A DNA stretch of 64,000 nucleotides from Chelativorans salis (lineage in GTDB: Bacteria > Pseudomonadota > Alphaproteobacteria > Rhizobiales > Rhizobiaceae), in the NCBI RefSeq assembly GCF_025336525.1, contig NZ_JAOCZP010000007.1, positions 186,001 to 250,000 of the forward strand, written 5' to 3'. Made by a program: the position numbers and the translations under genes. Below, in pieces: positions 1 through 8,709 of this stretch. Each line of letters starts with the position of its first letter. Position 1 is the first letter of the stretch. Under the pieces are notes generated by a model. The model made no database searches. It was not told where the DNA came from and worked only from the letters and a program-made list of their open reading frames with translations.

Positions 1-1323
1 TTTGTCTTCGGCACCTTCGGCACCGACACCTTCAGCGACGCGGTCATGCGCGTGACCGAGGAGCGCGGCCTGTGGGATCCTTCGCTCCGCAGTTCGCTCA
101 CCGCCTGGAGCGACTTGTTAAGCGGCATCCTGATCGTCGCGTTCTCGGCCTTCGCGCTCTCGCCGCGCTTCAGCTGGGCGCCATGGGCCAATACAGCGGT
201 CGGTATATGGCTTCTCTTCGCGCCGCTCGTCTTCTGGGCGCCGAGCGCGGCCGTCTACGCCAACGACACTTTTGTCGGTGCGCTTGTCATCACCTTTTCC
301 ATCCTCGTGCCGATGATGCCGGGCATGAGCCACGAGGGCATGATGGACGAATCCGACATGCCGCCCGGATGGACCTACTGCCCCTCCACCTATTTGCAGC
401 GCCTCCCCATTATCGCGCTCGGCGCCATCGGTTTCGTCATCGCCCGCGCGCTCGCCGCCTATCAACTCGGCCATATCGACTACGTATGGGAGCCTTTCTT
501 CGCGGGGGAAGGCGACCGCAACGGCACCGAGTTCATCATCACCTCCGACGTGTCAAAGGCCTGGCCCATCGCCGACGGCGGTCTGGGTGCAACCAGCTAC
601 ATGTTCGAGATCCTGATGGGGGTGATGGGCGGGCGGTCGCGCTGGCGCACCATGCCGTGGATGGTGCTTCTGTTCGGCATCGTCGTGGTGCCGCTCGGCG
701 TCATATCGATCTACTTCATCATCATCCAGCCGATCATGATCGGCACCTATTGCACGCTGTGCCTTGCGGCGGCGCTCGCCATGCTGATCATGATCCCCTT
801 CGCTCTCGATGAGCTGGTGGCGATGGGCCAGTTCCAGCTTGCCAACACCCGCCGCGGCCACCCCTTCTGGCGCTCCTTCTTCATGGGCGATGCGCTGCCG
901 GGCAGCGGCAAGGACACGAAGCGGCCCGGCTTCGACGTGCCAATTGGCGAGCTTGTCCGTTCGGCCGCGCGCGGTGTGACGGTGCCGTGGACACTGGTCG
1001 CGAGCTCAGTGCTCGGCGCCTGGTTGATGTTCAGCCGCCTGGTCTTCGGCACCGAACCGCCGATGGCCGACAGCGATCATCTGGTCGGCGCGCTGATTAT
1101 CACCGTCGCCGTCATGGCCATGGCCGAGGTGGGGCGTCCCCTGCGCTTCATCAACGTCGCCTTCGGCCTCTGGCTGATCGCGGCACCCTGGCTCCTGACC
1201 GGCGGCGGCACGCTAGCCGCGGCGCATGGCGTCGTCACCGGTCTTATACTGATCGCGTTGAGCTTGCCGCGCGGCGCGCGCAGTAAAGAGCACTATGGCA
1301 GCTGGGATCGCTACGTCTTTTAA
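1..1323 (+). CDS. SPW-repeat / vitamin K epoxide reductase (VKOR) fusion membrane protein, 5' truncated
   Basis: The reading frame is open from the first base, so the gene probably starts upstream; an internal ATG lies at 46. The visible part is a polytopic membrane protein. An SPW-type repeat (two hydrophobic segments with ALSPRFSW and APLVFW) comes first, then a VKOR-like four-helix region, then a second SPW-like pair near the C-terminus. The VKOR region carries a CTLC motif (Cys codons at 751 and 760) at the start of a membrane helix, as expected for the quinone-coupled redox centre. VKOR proteins pass electrons between quinones and thiols and can drive periplasmic disulfide formation. The role of the SPW repeats is unknown. 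A further N-terminal domain may lie outside the window. The domain reading is by eye. Confidence 0.7.
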   Translation, partial: FVFGTFGTDTFSDAVMRVTEERGLWDPSLRSSLTAWSDLLSGILIVAFSAFALSPRFSWAPWANTAVGIWLLFAPLVFWAPSAAVYANDTFVGALVITFSILVPMMPGMSHEGMMDESDMPPGWTYCPSTYLQRLPIIALGAIGFVIARALAAYQLGHIDYVWEPFFAGEGDRNGTEFIITSDVSKAWPIADGGLGATSYMFEILMGVMGGRSRWRTMPWMVLLFGIVVVPLGVISIYFIIIQPIMIGTYCTLCLAAALAMLIMIPFALDELVAMGQFQLANTRRGHPFWRSFFMGDALPGSGKDTKRPGFDVPIGELVRSAARGVTVPWTLVASSVLGAWLMFSRLVFGTEPPMADSDHLVGALIITVAVMAMAEVGRPLRFINVAFGLWLIAAPWLLTGGGTLAAAHGVVTGLILIALSLPRGARSKEHYGSWDRYVF

Positions 1324-1428
1324 GCAGGGGGCGACCATGTGCGCCATCATGTGCTGGAGCTGACTGTCACAAGCATTCACGGTAACCCCCCCAGCATAGT
1401 TTCCGCTGTTGAAGCAGATCGGCGATAC

Positions 1429-1453
1429 GGAACTTTCCGTGCATGCTGCTGTT
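1429..1453 (+). promoter_or_regulatory. Candidate EcfG (general stress sigma factor) promoter
   Basis: The pattern is GGAAC, then 16 bases, then TGTT. It resembles the alphaproteobacterial EcfG/RpoE2 consensus GGAAC-N16/17-CGTT with one mismatch in the -10 box. It lies about 90 bases upstream of the AI-2E permease gene, which is followed by a LigD-type polymerase. NHEJ genes are known to be under RpoE2 control in Sinorhizobium, so the placement makes sense, but one mismatched site is weak evidence. Confidence 0.3.
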
Positions 1454-1541
1454 TGTGTTCATGCATCCGACGTTTCCCAGGCCCCAGGAACCGACGCTTT
1501 CAGTGGATGGATCATTTGGGCTTTTTCTGGTGTGATCTTGC

Positions 1542-2594
1542 ATGACAGGAAAAAACAGTAGGGATTTCGCGATTGTCCCCTGGCAATTGCTGACTGTTGG
1601 CTTGGTCATAGCTGCCGCATTGGTAGCCTGGAGGCTGCAGGATCTCATTCTCCTTGTCTTTTCTTCAATTCTTGTATCGATCGCACTAACGAGCATGATC
1701 TCCTTCGTTGAAAGACATGCGCGTCTCAACCGAACGGCATCGTTTATAATAGTCACGGTAGCGTTATTCGTTTTATTCATAGTGTTCTTCATCGTCCTGG
1801 GATCTCAGCTCCAGCAACAGCTGGTGCAACTTTGGAACCGGCTGCCGGAACTCATCAGGCCGGTCGAGAGATGGCTGGGTGTGAGCGACACCGAGACCTG
1901 GCTTGCGGAGCGGGCAGAAGCGATGATGTCGCAGACTTTCCTGCTCGGCCGCATTGCGGGACTGTCGTCGGCGGCGGTGGGGCTTCTGGCGAATGTTGTC
2001 CTTGTTCTCGTCGCCGCTCTCTACATAGCCCACCGCCCGGAACTGTACCGATACGGCCTGGTCCATCTATTTCCTCCGCGTTACCGCCCGCATGCGGAAG
2101 AAACGTTCGATGCGATGGACACCGGCCTGCGGCGATGGCTGATGGGGCAACTGCTTGCCATGCTGCTCGTCGGGGTGCTGACCTATATCGGTCTCCGGTC
2201 TCTTGGCGTCCCGTCGGCCCTCGCTCTGGCCGTCATCGCGGGCGTGCTTGAGTTCATTCCTTTTGTGGGTCCCATCCTGAGCGCCGCTCCGGCAATCGCT
2301 ATCGCGCTGGCGGAGGGGCCGAGACTCGCACTATGGGTTGCTGCCTTGTATCTCTTCATTCAGCAGATCGAGGGGAATTTTCTGCTCCCGCTGATACAGG
2401 AGCAGGCGGTCATGCTTCCGCCGGCGGTCACGCTCTTTGCGCTCCTCGCCTTTGGGATCCTGTTCGGCCCTCTTGGAGTCGTTCTCGCAACGCCGCTTGC
2501 TGTTCTCTTACTTATCGCGGTGAAACAGCTCTGGGTGCGAGACAGCCTTCATGAGAAGGTGGAGCTGCCGGGAGAAAAGGTGGACGATAGTTGA
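1542..2594 (+). CDS. AI-2E family transporter (PerM/YhhT-like permease)
   Basis: A 350-residue membrane protein with the layout of the AI-2E transporter family. Two N-terminal hydrophobic pairs are followed by an amphipathic middle region (QLQQQLVQLWNRLPELI), then several helices including a conserved-looking FIPFVGPIL stretch and a C-terminal GILFGPLGVVLATPLAV segment. Family members export autoinducer-2 or act as general permeases or sodium/proton exchangers; the substrate here cannot be read from sequence. The ATG start has only a weak ribosome site. The next gene, a LigD-type polymerase, starts 43 bases downstream on the same strand, so the two may be co-transcribed. Confidence 0.85.
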   Translation: MTGKNSRDFAIVPWQLLTVGLVIAAALVAWRLQDLILLVFSSILVSIALTSMISFVERHARLNRTASFIIVTVALFVLFIVFFIVLGSQLQQQLVQLWNRLPELIRPVERWLGVSDTETWLAERAEAMMSQTFLLGRIAGLSSAAVGLLANVVLVLVAALYIAHRPELYRYGLVHLFPPRYRPHAEETFDAMDTGLRRWLMGQLLAMLLVGVLTYIGLRSLGVPSALALAVIAGVLEFIPFVGPILSAAPAIAIALAEGPRLALWVAALYLFIQQIEGNFLLPLIQEQAVMLPPAVTLFALLAFGILFGPLGVVLATPLAVLLLIAVKQLWVRDSLHEKVELPGEKVDDS

Positions 2595-2637
2595 AGACAT
2601 CCCAACCTTTCCTTCACCCCTGCGGGAGGACAAACCC

Positions 2638-3591
2638 ATGAAACAGGTGCGCCGCGTGGCACCGAAGGCAGTCGAAGAGGCTGCCGGCCAAGTCAAGAAT
2701 AAGTCCTCAGTAATCGCCGGAATTAGCCTCAGCCACCCCGAAAGAATCCTGTTCAAGGAGCAGGGCGTCACGAAGCGCGATCTCGCCGTCTATATGGAGC
2801 AGGCATCGGGACATATGCTGCCTTACCTTAAGGACAGGCTCGTCAGTCTGGTGCGTTGCCCTCAGGGCCGGGCAAAGCAGTGTTTCTTCCAGCGCCACGG
2901 CAGCGCCGGCATGCCGCAGCAGTTCCACCGCCTCGACGTGCATCAGAAGAAAGGCGGCGAAGGAGAATATCTTTACATCAGGGATACGGCCGGGCTCGTC
3001 GCGGCCGCGCAGATAGGAGTCCTGGAACTCCACATCTGGGGTTCGCGGGTGGACGATATCGAGAGGCCGAACAGGCTCGTCTTCGATCTCGATCCGGACC
3101 CCACGGTCGGCTTCGAGAAGGTCAGGGAAGCGGCGGTTCACATGCACGACGTGCTTGAGGCGCACGGTCTTGCGAGCTTTCCTCTGCTTACCGGTGGCAA
3201 GGGCATTCACGTCGTATGCCCGCTTGTGCGCCGCTATCGATGGCCGACGGTAAAAGCCTTCGCCAAGGCGCTGGCCGAGCATATGGTCGAAGATGATCCG
3301 GGGCGTTATGTCGCAACCATGAGTAAGGCAAAGCGCAAGGGACGCATCTTCATCGACTATTTCCGCAACGAGCGCGGCGCTTCGGCGATCGCGCCTTTTT
3401 CGCCGCGCGCCAGAAAAGGCGCCCCGCTCGCCTGGCCCGTCGACTGGGACGAACTGGGTTCAATCGATGCTGCAGACGTATTCCGCCTCGGCGGATCCGA
3501 TCCGCAGGCGGTATCCGCTTGGGAGAGCTATGGCAGCCGGCAAGGGCTCAAGGCGGCCACATTGCGCGCGCTCGACATCGAAGCGGATTAG
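2638..3591 (+). CDS. ligD: Stand-alone LigD-type DNA polymerase/primase domain protein (NHEJ)
   Basis: A 317-residue protein matching the polymerase (Prim-Pol) domain of bacterial LigD. The entry motif LSHPERILF is near residue 33. The metal-binding FDLDPDP has Asp150 and Asp152, followed by LLTGGKGIHV with His191, and then IFIDYFRN and the family's SPRARKGAPLAWPV stretch. In full LigD this domain adds nucleotides at double-strand breaks during Ku-dependent end joining. Here neither a ligase nor a phosphoesterase domain is attached, and no ku gene is in the window. The start at 2638 follows a good GGGAGGA site; the frame is open further upstream but those codons overlap the permease gene. It could be a remnant of a larger ligD or one of several rhizobial LigD paralogues. 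Confidence 0.85.
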   Translation: MKQVRRVAPKAVEEAAGQVKNKSSVIAGISLSHPERILFKEQGVTKRDLAVYMEQASGHMLPYLKDRLVSLVRCPQGRAKQCFFQRHGSAGMPQQFHRLDVHQKKGGEGEYLYIRDTAGLVAAAQIGVLELHIWGSRVDDIERPNRLVFDLDPDPTVGFEKVREAAVHMHDVLEAHGLASFPLLTGGKGIHVVCPLVRRYRWPTVKAFAKALAEHMVEDDPGRYVATMSKAKRKGRIFIDYFRNERGASAIAPFSPRARKGAPLAWPVDWDELGSIDAADVFRLGGSDPQAVSAWESYGSRQGLKAATLRALDIEAD

Positions 3592-3925
3592 GCTCTCAGG
3601 TTGATTTTCCGGCCTTTGGATCGGATGGCCGTTTTACGGAAAGAGTGGTCCGATCCAAGTACTTTCACCGGTCGCAATTCCGGATAGAAATCCGCTTTCC
3701 ATTTTTCCTGAAATCGCTCTAATACCAGCGCCCTCCGTATTCGACCGCCTGCCCCGGGACGGTCCAACTATGGCGGCGGTTAGGCGGCTATTCATATTCT
3801 GTGACAGATCGTCTCTGAATTTTATGAAAGCTGCCTCAACCTTTTCCAACTCATAGCATTCAAAGGGACTTCCGGAGCGCCTATCGCAGCTTCCGCGCAC
3901 TTCCCGTTAACCAAGCAGGATGTTC
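3592..3925. other. Non-coding gap with one repeat-like block
   Basis: About 330 bases separate the LigD-type gene and opgG. Small open frames here show no recognisable protein. The only structure seen is the repeat-like block at 3671-3722, which contains a 5-bp hairpin (cggat-agaa-atccg, 3681-3694). The promoter of the opg operon is expected in the right half, but no convincing -35/-10 pair was identified. Confidence 0.5.
3671..3722 (-). repeat. Rhizobial intergenic repeat fragment
   Basis: Read on the minus strand this block starts TAGAGCGATTTCAGGAAAAA and continues to CCGGAATTGCG. From memory, blocks of this wording recur between genes in Mesorhizobium-type genomes. No second copy was seen in this window, so the call rests on recall and not on an internal comparison. 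Confidence 0.4.
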
Positions 3926-5527
3926 ATGCAGCGTCGTTCATTCATCGTTTCTGGTGCCCGTTTTCTGCTGGGTGCTTCGGCGGTTCTCAGTGGCTCGGCC
4001 GTCTTCGCACAGGAGCGGACGGAGACGCCGCGTGCAGGGGGCCAAGCGACCGACGAAAGCCCTGCCTTTTCGTTCGAGCAGCTAAACGCGGCCATGAAAC
4101 AGCGCGCCGGCGAAGCCTATGAGCCGCCGGAGAGCACGCTGCCCGACGTCATTGCGGAGCTCACCTACGACCAGCACCGCGCCATCCGCTTTCGCCCGGA
4201 AGATGCGCTGTGGGTCGGCGAGGCGCCGTTCGAGCTCCAGGCCTTCCATCCCGGTTGGCTCTTCAAGCAGCCGGTGAGGGTCCACGTGGTCGAGAATGGC
4301 CGCGCCTCGCCGGTCCATATCGACAGCAGCATGTTCGAGTACCGCAAGCCGCTGAACGCGGAGGATTTCGCAGGGCTCGAGCTGCCGGGTGTCGCCGGCT
4401 ACCGGCTGCACTATCCGCTCAACGATCCGCAGGTGATGGACGAGTTGGTGGCATTCCTCGGAGCCAGTTATTTCCGTGCGCTCGGCCGTGGCAACGTCTA
4501 CGGGCTCTCGGCACGCGGGCTCGCCGTCAACACGGCGACGAGCGAGGGGGAGGAGTTTCCCCGCTTCACCGATTTTTGGATAGAGAAGCCGACCCGCGAA
4601 AGCGCCGACGTGACTGTCTACGCCGCGCTCGACAGCGAAAGCGTGACCGGCGCCTATGCCTTCAAGATCGCGCCCGGGCAGAACACCGTGATGGACGTGA
4701 CGGCGCGGCTTTATATCCGCAACGACATCAAGCGCCTGGGCATTGCGCCCATGACCTCCATGTTCCTCTTCGCCGAGAACAACAAGAGCGCCTTTGACGA
4801 TTTCCGAGGCCAGGTGCATGACAGCGACGGGCTGAAGATCGTCCGCGCCAGCGGCGATGAATTGTGGCGGAGCCTCAACAACCCGCACGAGCTGGCCAAC
4901 TCGTTCTTTTCGGAGACGAGCCCGAAGGCCTTTGGCCTCTTCCAGCGCGACCGCGAATTCGACCACTACCAGGATGCCGGCGCCGGCTACGAGCGCCGCC
5001 CCTCGCTGCTGGTCGAGCCCGTGGGCGACTGGGGCAAGGGCGCGATCAACCTGGTCGAGCTGCCGACGGAGCTGGAGATTAACGACAACATCGTCGCCTT
5101 CTGGATTCCGGAAGGTGATGTGAAGGCCGGCCAGGAGCTCGAGTTCCGCTACCGTCTCACATGGGGCGCTATCGAGGAGCCGAGCGATGCGCTGGCACGC
5201 GTCTCCGCCCTCAGGACGGGTATCGGCGGCGTATCGGGCGTCGAGAACTCGCAGACGCTGCGCAAGTTCGTGGTCGATTTCGAGGGCGAGGCGCTGCGGA
5301 ACCTTTCTGCAGATGAAGGCGTTGAAGCGATCATTTCCGTCAGCCGCGCAGAGGTTGTGCATACGGCAGTGTCGCGGATCGACGCCAACGGCGCATGGCG
5401 AATGGCGATCGATCTGGAGCCGGAGGGCGATGCGCCGGTGGAACTGAGCGGTTCGCTGAACCTGGGCGACCGCAAGTTATCGGAAACGTGGGTGTATCAG
5501 TGGAGAGAAAGTGATGGGCGTTCCTGA
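3926..5527 (+). CDS. opgG: Periplasmic glucan biosynthesis protein OpgG (MdoG)
   Basis: A 533-residue OpgG/OpgD family protein, the periplasmic factor that shapes the beta-glucan backbone of osmoregulated periplasmic glucans. The N-terminus has a twin-arginine-like QRRSFIV followed by a hydrophobic stretch and AVFAQ, consistent with Tat export. The mature part opens with the family-typical FSFEQLNAAMK and contains FHPGWLFKQPVRVHVV. ATG codons at 3920 and 3926 are both possible; 3926 is chosen because AGGA lies five bases before it. It heads the opgG-opgH-opgC operon, and its last codons overlap the remnant N-terminal frame of opgH. Confidence 0.92.
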   Translation: MQRRSFIVSGARFLLGASAVLSGSAVFAQERTETPRAGGQATDESPAFSFEQLNAAMKQRAGEAYEPPESTLPDVIAELTYDQHRAIRFRPEDALWVGEAPFELQAFHPGWLFKQPVRVHVVENGRASPVHIDSSMFEYRKPLNAEDFAGLELPGVAGYRLHYPLNDPQVMDELVAFLGASYFRALGRGNVYGLSARGLAVNTATSEGEEFPRFTDFWIEKPTRESADVTVYAALDSESVTGAYAFKIAPGQNTVMDVTARLYIRNDIKRLGIAPMTSMFLFAENNKSAFDDFRGQVHDSDGLKIVRASGDELWRSLNNPHELANSFFSETSPKAFGLFQRDREFDHYQDAGAGYERRPSLLVEPVGDWGKGAINLVELPTELEINDNIVAFWIPEGDVKAGQELEFRYRLTWGAIEEPSDALARVSALRTGIGGVSGVENSQTLRKFVVDFEGEALRNLSADEGVEAIISVSRAEVVHTAVSRIDANGAWRMAIDLEPEGDAPVELSGSLNLGDRKLSETWVYQWRESDGRS

Positions 5528-5666
5528 GGGAAAAAGCCGCATGCGTCACCTTGTCGAGGAAAGCGGCCTACCAGCCGCCCCGATGGCGATGCCGGAGCAG
5601 ACACTCGTTCGACAGCGCCGCAGCCTGTTCCTGCGACCGCTGATGCACTGGTTTGCGCTGCGTTAG
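5514..5666 (+). pseudogene. opgH: Detached N-terminal segment of opgH
   Basis: A 50-codon frame starts inside the end of opgG with the usual short overlap. It encodes an OpgH-like N-terminus (PAAPMAMPEQTL, then RQRRSLFLRPLMHW) and stops at TAG (5664). The main opgH frame starts at 5702 in a different phase and has its own TGA at 5675; the third frame is closed by TAG at 5689. A tandem 12-bp duplication (gcgctgcgttag at 5655, gcgctgcgtgag at 5667) sits at the break. No single frameshift rejoins the parts. It may be a real lesion, a sequencing problem, or a translated leader peptide. Confidence 0.6.
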
Positions 5667-5701
5667 GCGCTGCGTGAGTCCGGCCTTATAGGGTCCAATG
5701 T

Positions 5702-7522
5702 ATGGTCACGCTCCGGCGTATTCTCTCCCTTTCGTTCGCAGTGACGATGGCATCGATCGCTAGCTTCCTGGCGGCGGGCTATTTCTATGCCGACGGCGTG
5801 CAGTGGCTCGACCCGGCGCGCGTCGTGCTGCTGGCGATCAGCACCGCCTGGCTCGCCTGGGGTGCGGGGCTGGCCCTTAACGGCCTGCTTTCGGCACGTG
5901 AAAAAAGAGCATTGGCCGCTCCCCCGCAGAGGGTATCTACGGCGAGGACGGCGGTGCTCGTTCCTGTCTACAACGAGGACCCGACCAAGAGCTTCTCGCA
6001 TGTTGCGGCGATGGCCAGAAGCCTCGACCGCCTTGGCATCGGCGGGCAATTCGACTTCGCCATCCTTTCCGATACCAACGACCCGCGCATTGCGCGCCAG
6101 GAGGAATTCTGGCTCGCCCGGCTGAAGGGCGAGGTGGGCGAGGCCTGTAAGGTGTTCTACCGCCGCCGGGAGTCCAATCCAGGCAAGAAAGCCGGCAACA
6201 TCTCCGATTTCATCAAGACGTCCGGCGCGCTCTACGATTACCTCATCATCCTCGACGCCGACAGCTTGATGGAAGGCGCCACGATGGTGGAGATGGTGCG
6301 GCGCATAGAGGCCGAGCCGGATCTCGGCCTCCTGCAGACGCTGCCCAAGGTCGTCCGCGCTCGGTCCTTCTTCGGCCGAGCGATCCAGTTTTCCGCTTCC
6401 TATTATTCGCCCGTTTATGCGCGCGGGCTGGCCATGCTGCAGGGCAGGGAAGGGCCGTTCTGGGGGCACAATGCCATCGTGCGCACGCGCGCTTTCGCCG
6501 GCAGCTGCGGCCTGCCCGAGCTGCCGGGCCAGCCGCCCTTCGGCGGCCATATTCTGAGCCACGACTACGTCGAAGCCGCGCTTCTCGCGCGCAACGGCTG
6601 GAGAGTGCGTCTCGACCCGGATCTGCGCGGCTCCTTCGAGGAAGGGCCGGACAATGTGGTCGACTTCGCCAAGCGTGACCGCCGCTGGTGCCAGGGAAAC
6701 CTGCAGCATGGTCGTCTCCTCGCCGTTCCCGGCTTGAAGGCCTGGAACCGCTTCGTCTTCATCCAGGGCATCATGGCCTACGTGGCCGCCCCCCTGTGGG
6801 CGCTGTTCCTTGTCGCCAGCATCGTCGCACCGGCGATGAAGGTGATCCCGGACTATTTCCCCGTCCCAGGGCTGTTGCCGGTGTTTCCGCGCGTGGAACA
6901 GGCCAACGCACTGGCGCTTCTGACGGGCGTCTTCGGCCTCCTGATCGGGCCCAAGCTCCTCATTCTTCTCGATGGCGCGATGACCGGGCGCAACCGCCGT
7001 TTCGGCGGATCGCTCCGCTGTTTCTTCAGCGTCGTGGCCGAGGTCGCCTGCACGAGCCTGCTTGCCCCGGTGATGATGATGTTTCAGTCGCGCGCCGTGA
7101 TCCAGGTGCTGGCGGGGTTGGATGCCGGATGGCCGGCGGCCAACCGCGAGGCGGAGCGGGTGAGCCTCAGCGAGGCGTGGGCGGCAAGCTGGTGGATCGT
7201 CGTGGCGGGCTCGCTGACGATCGGCGCTGCCTACCGGCTGGCGCCGGATTACCTGCCCTATGTCATGCTGGTGACGGGACCGCAGCTTCTAGCGCCGCTT
7301 CTCATCAGCGGCACATCTTTCGCCGCCGCCGCGCTTCGCCGGCGGTTTGGCCTCTTCGCCACCATCGAGGAGCGGGTACCGACCTCGGTGATGCGCCTGC
7401 AAGAGGGCATTCTTTTGCGCTGGAGAAGCGACGTGGCGGCAGAGGCAGGCGAGGCTGCGGCGCGACCTATACAGCCGCTGCGTGATACCCATACACCTGC
7501 CGGGGCGGGGAGAACCCATTGA
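5702..7522 (+). CDS. opgH: Glucans biosynthesis glucosyltransferase OpgH (MdoH), N-terminus shortened
   Basis: A 606-residue inner-membrane processive glycosyltransferase (GT2) that polymerises UDP-glucose into the backbone of periplasmic glucans. Two N-terminal helices precede the cytoplasmic catalytic domain, which has VLVPVYNEDP, the DADS metal site, HDYVEAALL and RDRRWCQGN (the QxxRW-type acceptor motif). C-terminal membrane helices follow. The start used here, an ATG with only AGGG upstream, is weaker than expected because the normal N-terminal tail is cut off (see 5514-5666). The catalytic and membrane parts look complete, so activity may be kept. The stop overlaps the opgC start by four bases. 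Confidence 0.9.
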   Translation: MVTLRRILSLSFAVTMASIASFLAAGYFYADGVQWLDPARVVLLAISTAWLAWGAGLALNGLLSAREKRALAAPPQRVSTARTAVLVPVYNEDPTKSFSHVAAMARSLDRLGIGGQFDFAILSDTNDPRIARQEEFWLARLKGEVGEACKVFYRRRESNPGKKAGNISDFIKTSGALYDYLIILDADSLMEGATMVEMVRRIEAEPDLGLLQTLPKVVRARSFFGRAIQFSASYYSPVYARGLAMLQGREGPFWGHNAIVRTRAFAGSCGLPELPGQPPFGGHILSHDYVEAALLARNGWRVRLDPDLRGSFEEGPDNVVDFAKRDRRWCQGNLQHGRLLAVPGLKAWNRFVFIQGIMAYVAAPLWALFLVASIVAPAMKVIPDYFPVPGLLPVFPRVEQANALALLTGVFGLLIGPKLLILLDGAMTGRNRRFGGSLRCFFSVVAEVACTSLLAPVMMMFQSRAVIQVLAGLDAGWPAANREAERVSLSEAWAASWWIVVAGSLTIGAAYRLAPDYLPYVMLVTGPQLLAPLLISGTSFAAAALRRRFGLFATIEERVPTSVMRLQEGILLRWRSDVAAEAGEAAARPIQPLRDTHTPAGAGRTH

Positions 7523-8709
7523 GTACATCTATTCCGCCGGCCGTTGGGGGTCGGGACCATCGTCTCGACGTCTTCCGCGGACTGGCCTTGATGACGATCT
7601 TCATCAATCATGTTCCCGGCAACATCTACGAGGAGCTGACGTCGCGCAATTTCGGCTTCTCCGATGCGGCGGAGGCCTTCGTTCTGATGTCGGGCATTGC
7701 CGTTGGGCTAGCCTATGCGCGCGGCTTCAGGTCCGGCGACCTCGGCAATGCTTTGCTGCGGGTATGGCGGCGGGCCGGCACGATCTATGTCACGCATATC
7801 GTCATCACCGTGTTCGCCATCGCGATCATCGCCAGCGGAATCTTGTTCCTGGATACGGCGGAGCTGGTGGAAAAATTCAACTTCACCCGCCTTCTCGACC
7901 GCCCGCTCTCGGCGATGGTTGGCGTGCCGACGCTTGGCCACCAGCTCGGCTATTTCAACATCCTGCCGCTCTATTTTACGCTGCTGCTCGCATCGCCGCT
8001 CTACATCATGATCGGGCTGAGGAACCGCTGGAAGATGATCGGCTTTGCCGCTCTGATCTGGCTGGCGGCGGGAACGCTCCGGCTGAACCTGCCTAACTAC
8101 CCCAACCCAGGCGGCTGGTTCTTCAATCCGCTATCCTGGCAGCTCATCTACGCCATCGGCATCGCCGCCGGTCTGTCCGCGAGCGAGGGGCGAAAGCTGG
8201 TGCCTTTCGACCGCAGGCTGTTCTATGCCGCCGCCGTCTTCCTCGCCTTCGCGTTGGTGTGGGTGAAGTTTCGTATGGGCGCCTTGCCCGGTCGGCAAAA
8301 TCTGCCCTTCTTCATCGCCGGATTCGACAAGACGTTCCTGTCCCTGCCGCGCCTGCTGCACACACTGGCGCTGGCCTACGTATTGACGAACCTCGCAGCA
8401 GTGTCGCGCCTTCTGGCGGAACCTTTCTTCCGGCCCATTGCGCTCATGGGGCAGAACGGCTTGGCGGTTTTCGCTACGGGTTCGGTACTATCGATCGCGC
8501 TGCAGGTCCTGCGCGCGCGCTTCGAGACGACGGTTCTGGAGGACACCGCGCTGCTCCTTGGCGGCATCCTCCTGCAATACGCGGTTGCTCGTTTCCTCGC
8601 GGAGACTTCGGAGAAGAAAAGGCGCACCGCCGCCTTGCCCGAACCGCCTCTCGCCGCAGCCAGTCAAAGCCAGTCGGGCATCGAATCCAAGCCGATGAGC
8701 GCCTCATAG
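7519..8709 (+). CDS. opgC: OpgC family periplasmic glucan-modifying acyltransferase
   Basis: A 396-residue polytopic membrane protein of the OpgC family. It has RLDVFRGLAL at the N-terminus, FINHVPGN, and about ten hydrophobic segments. OpgC proteins add succinyl (or related) substituents to osmoregulated periplasmic glucans, giving them negative charge. The start is a TTG overlapping the opgH stop (TTGA), with GGGGAG six bases upstream. This coupling and the order opgG-opgH-opgC support the role. Its last 46 bases overlap the end of the convergent lysA gene. Confidence 0.88.
   Translation: MSTSIPPAVGGRDHRLDVFRGLALMTIFINHVPGNIYEELTSRNFGFSDAAEAFVLMSGIAVGLAYARGFRSGDLGNALLRVWRRAGTIYVTHIVITVFAIAIIASGILFLDTAELVEKFNFTRLLDRPLSAMVGVPTLGHQLGYFNILPLYFTLLLASPLYIMIGLRNRWKMIGFAALIWLAAGTLRLNLPNYPNPGGWFFNPLSWQLIYAIGIAAGLSASEGRKLVPFDRRLFYAAAVFLAFALVWVKFRMGALPGRQNLPFFIAGFDKTFLSLPRLLHTLALAYVLTNLAAVSRLLAEPFFRPIALMGQNGLAVFATGSVLSIALQVLRARFETTVLEDTALLLGGILLQYAVARFLAETSEKKRRTAALPEPPLAAASQSQSGIESKPMSAS

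Noticed and set aside
1339-1545. 68-codon frame between the VKOR-SPW gene and the AI-2E gene
   Set aside because: No ribosome site or recognisable features, and it overlaps the candidate promoter.
4082-5362. A 426-codon open frame antisense to opgG
   Set aside because: No family resemblance; opgG is clear on the plus strand.
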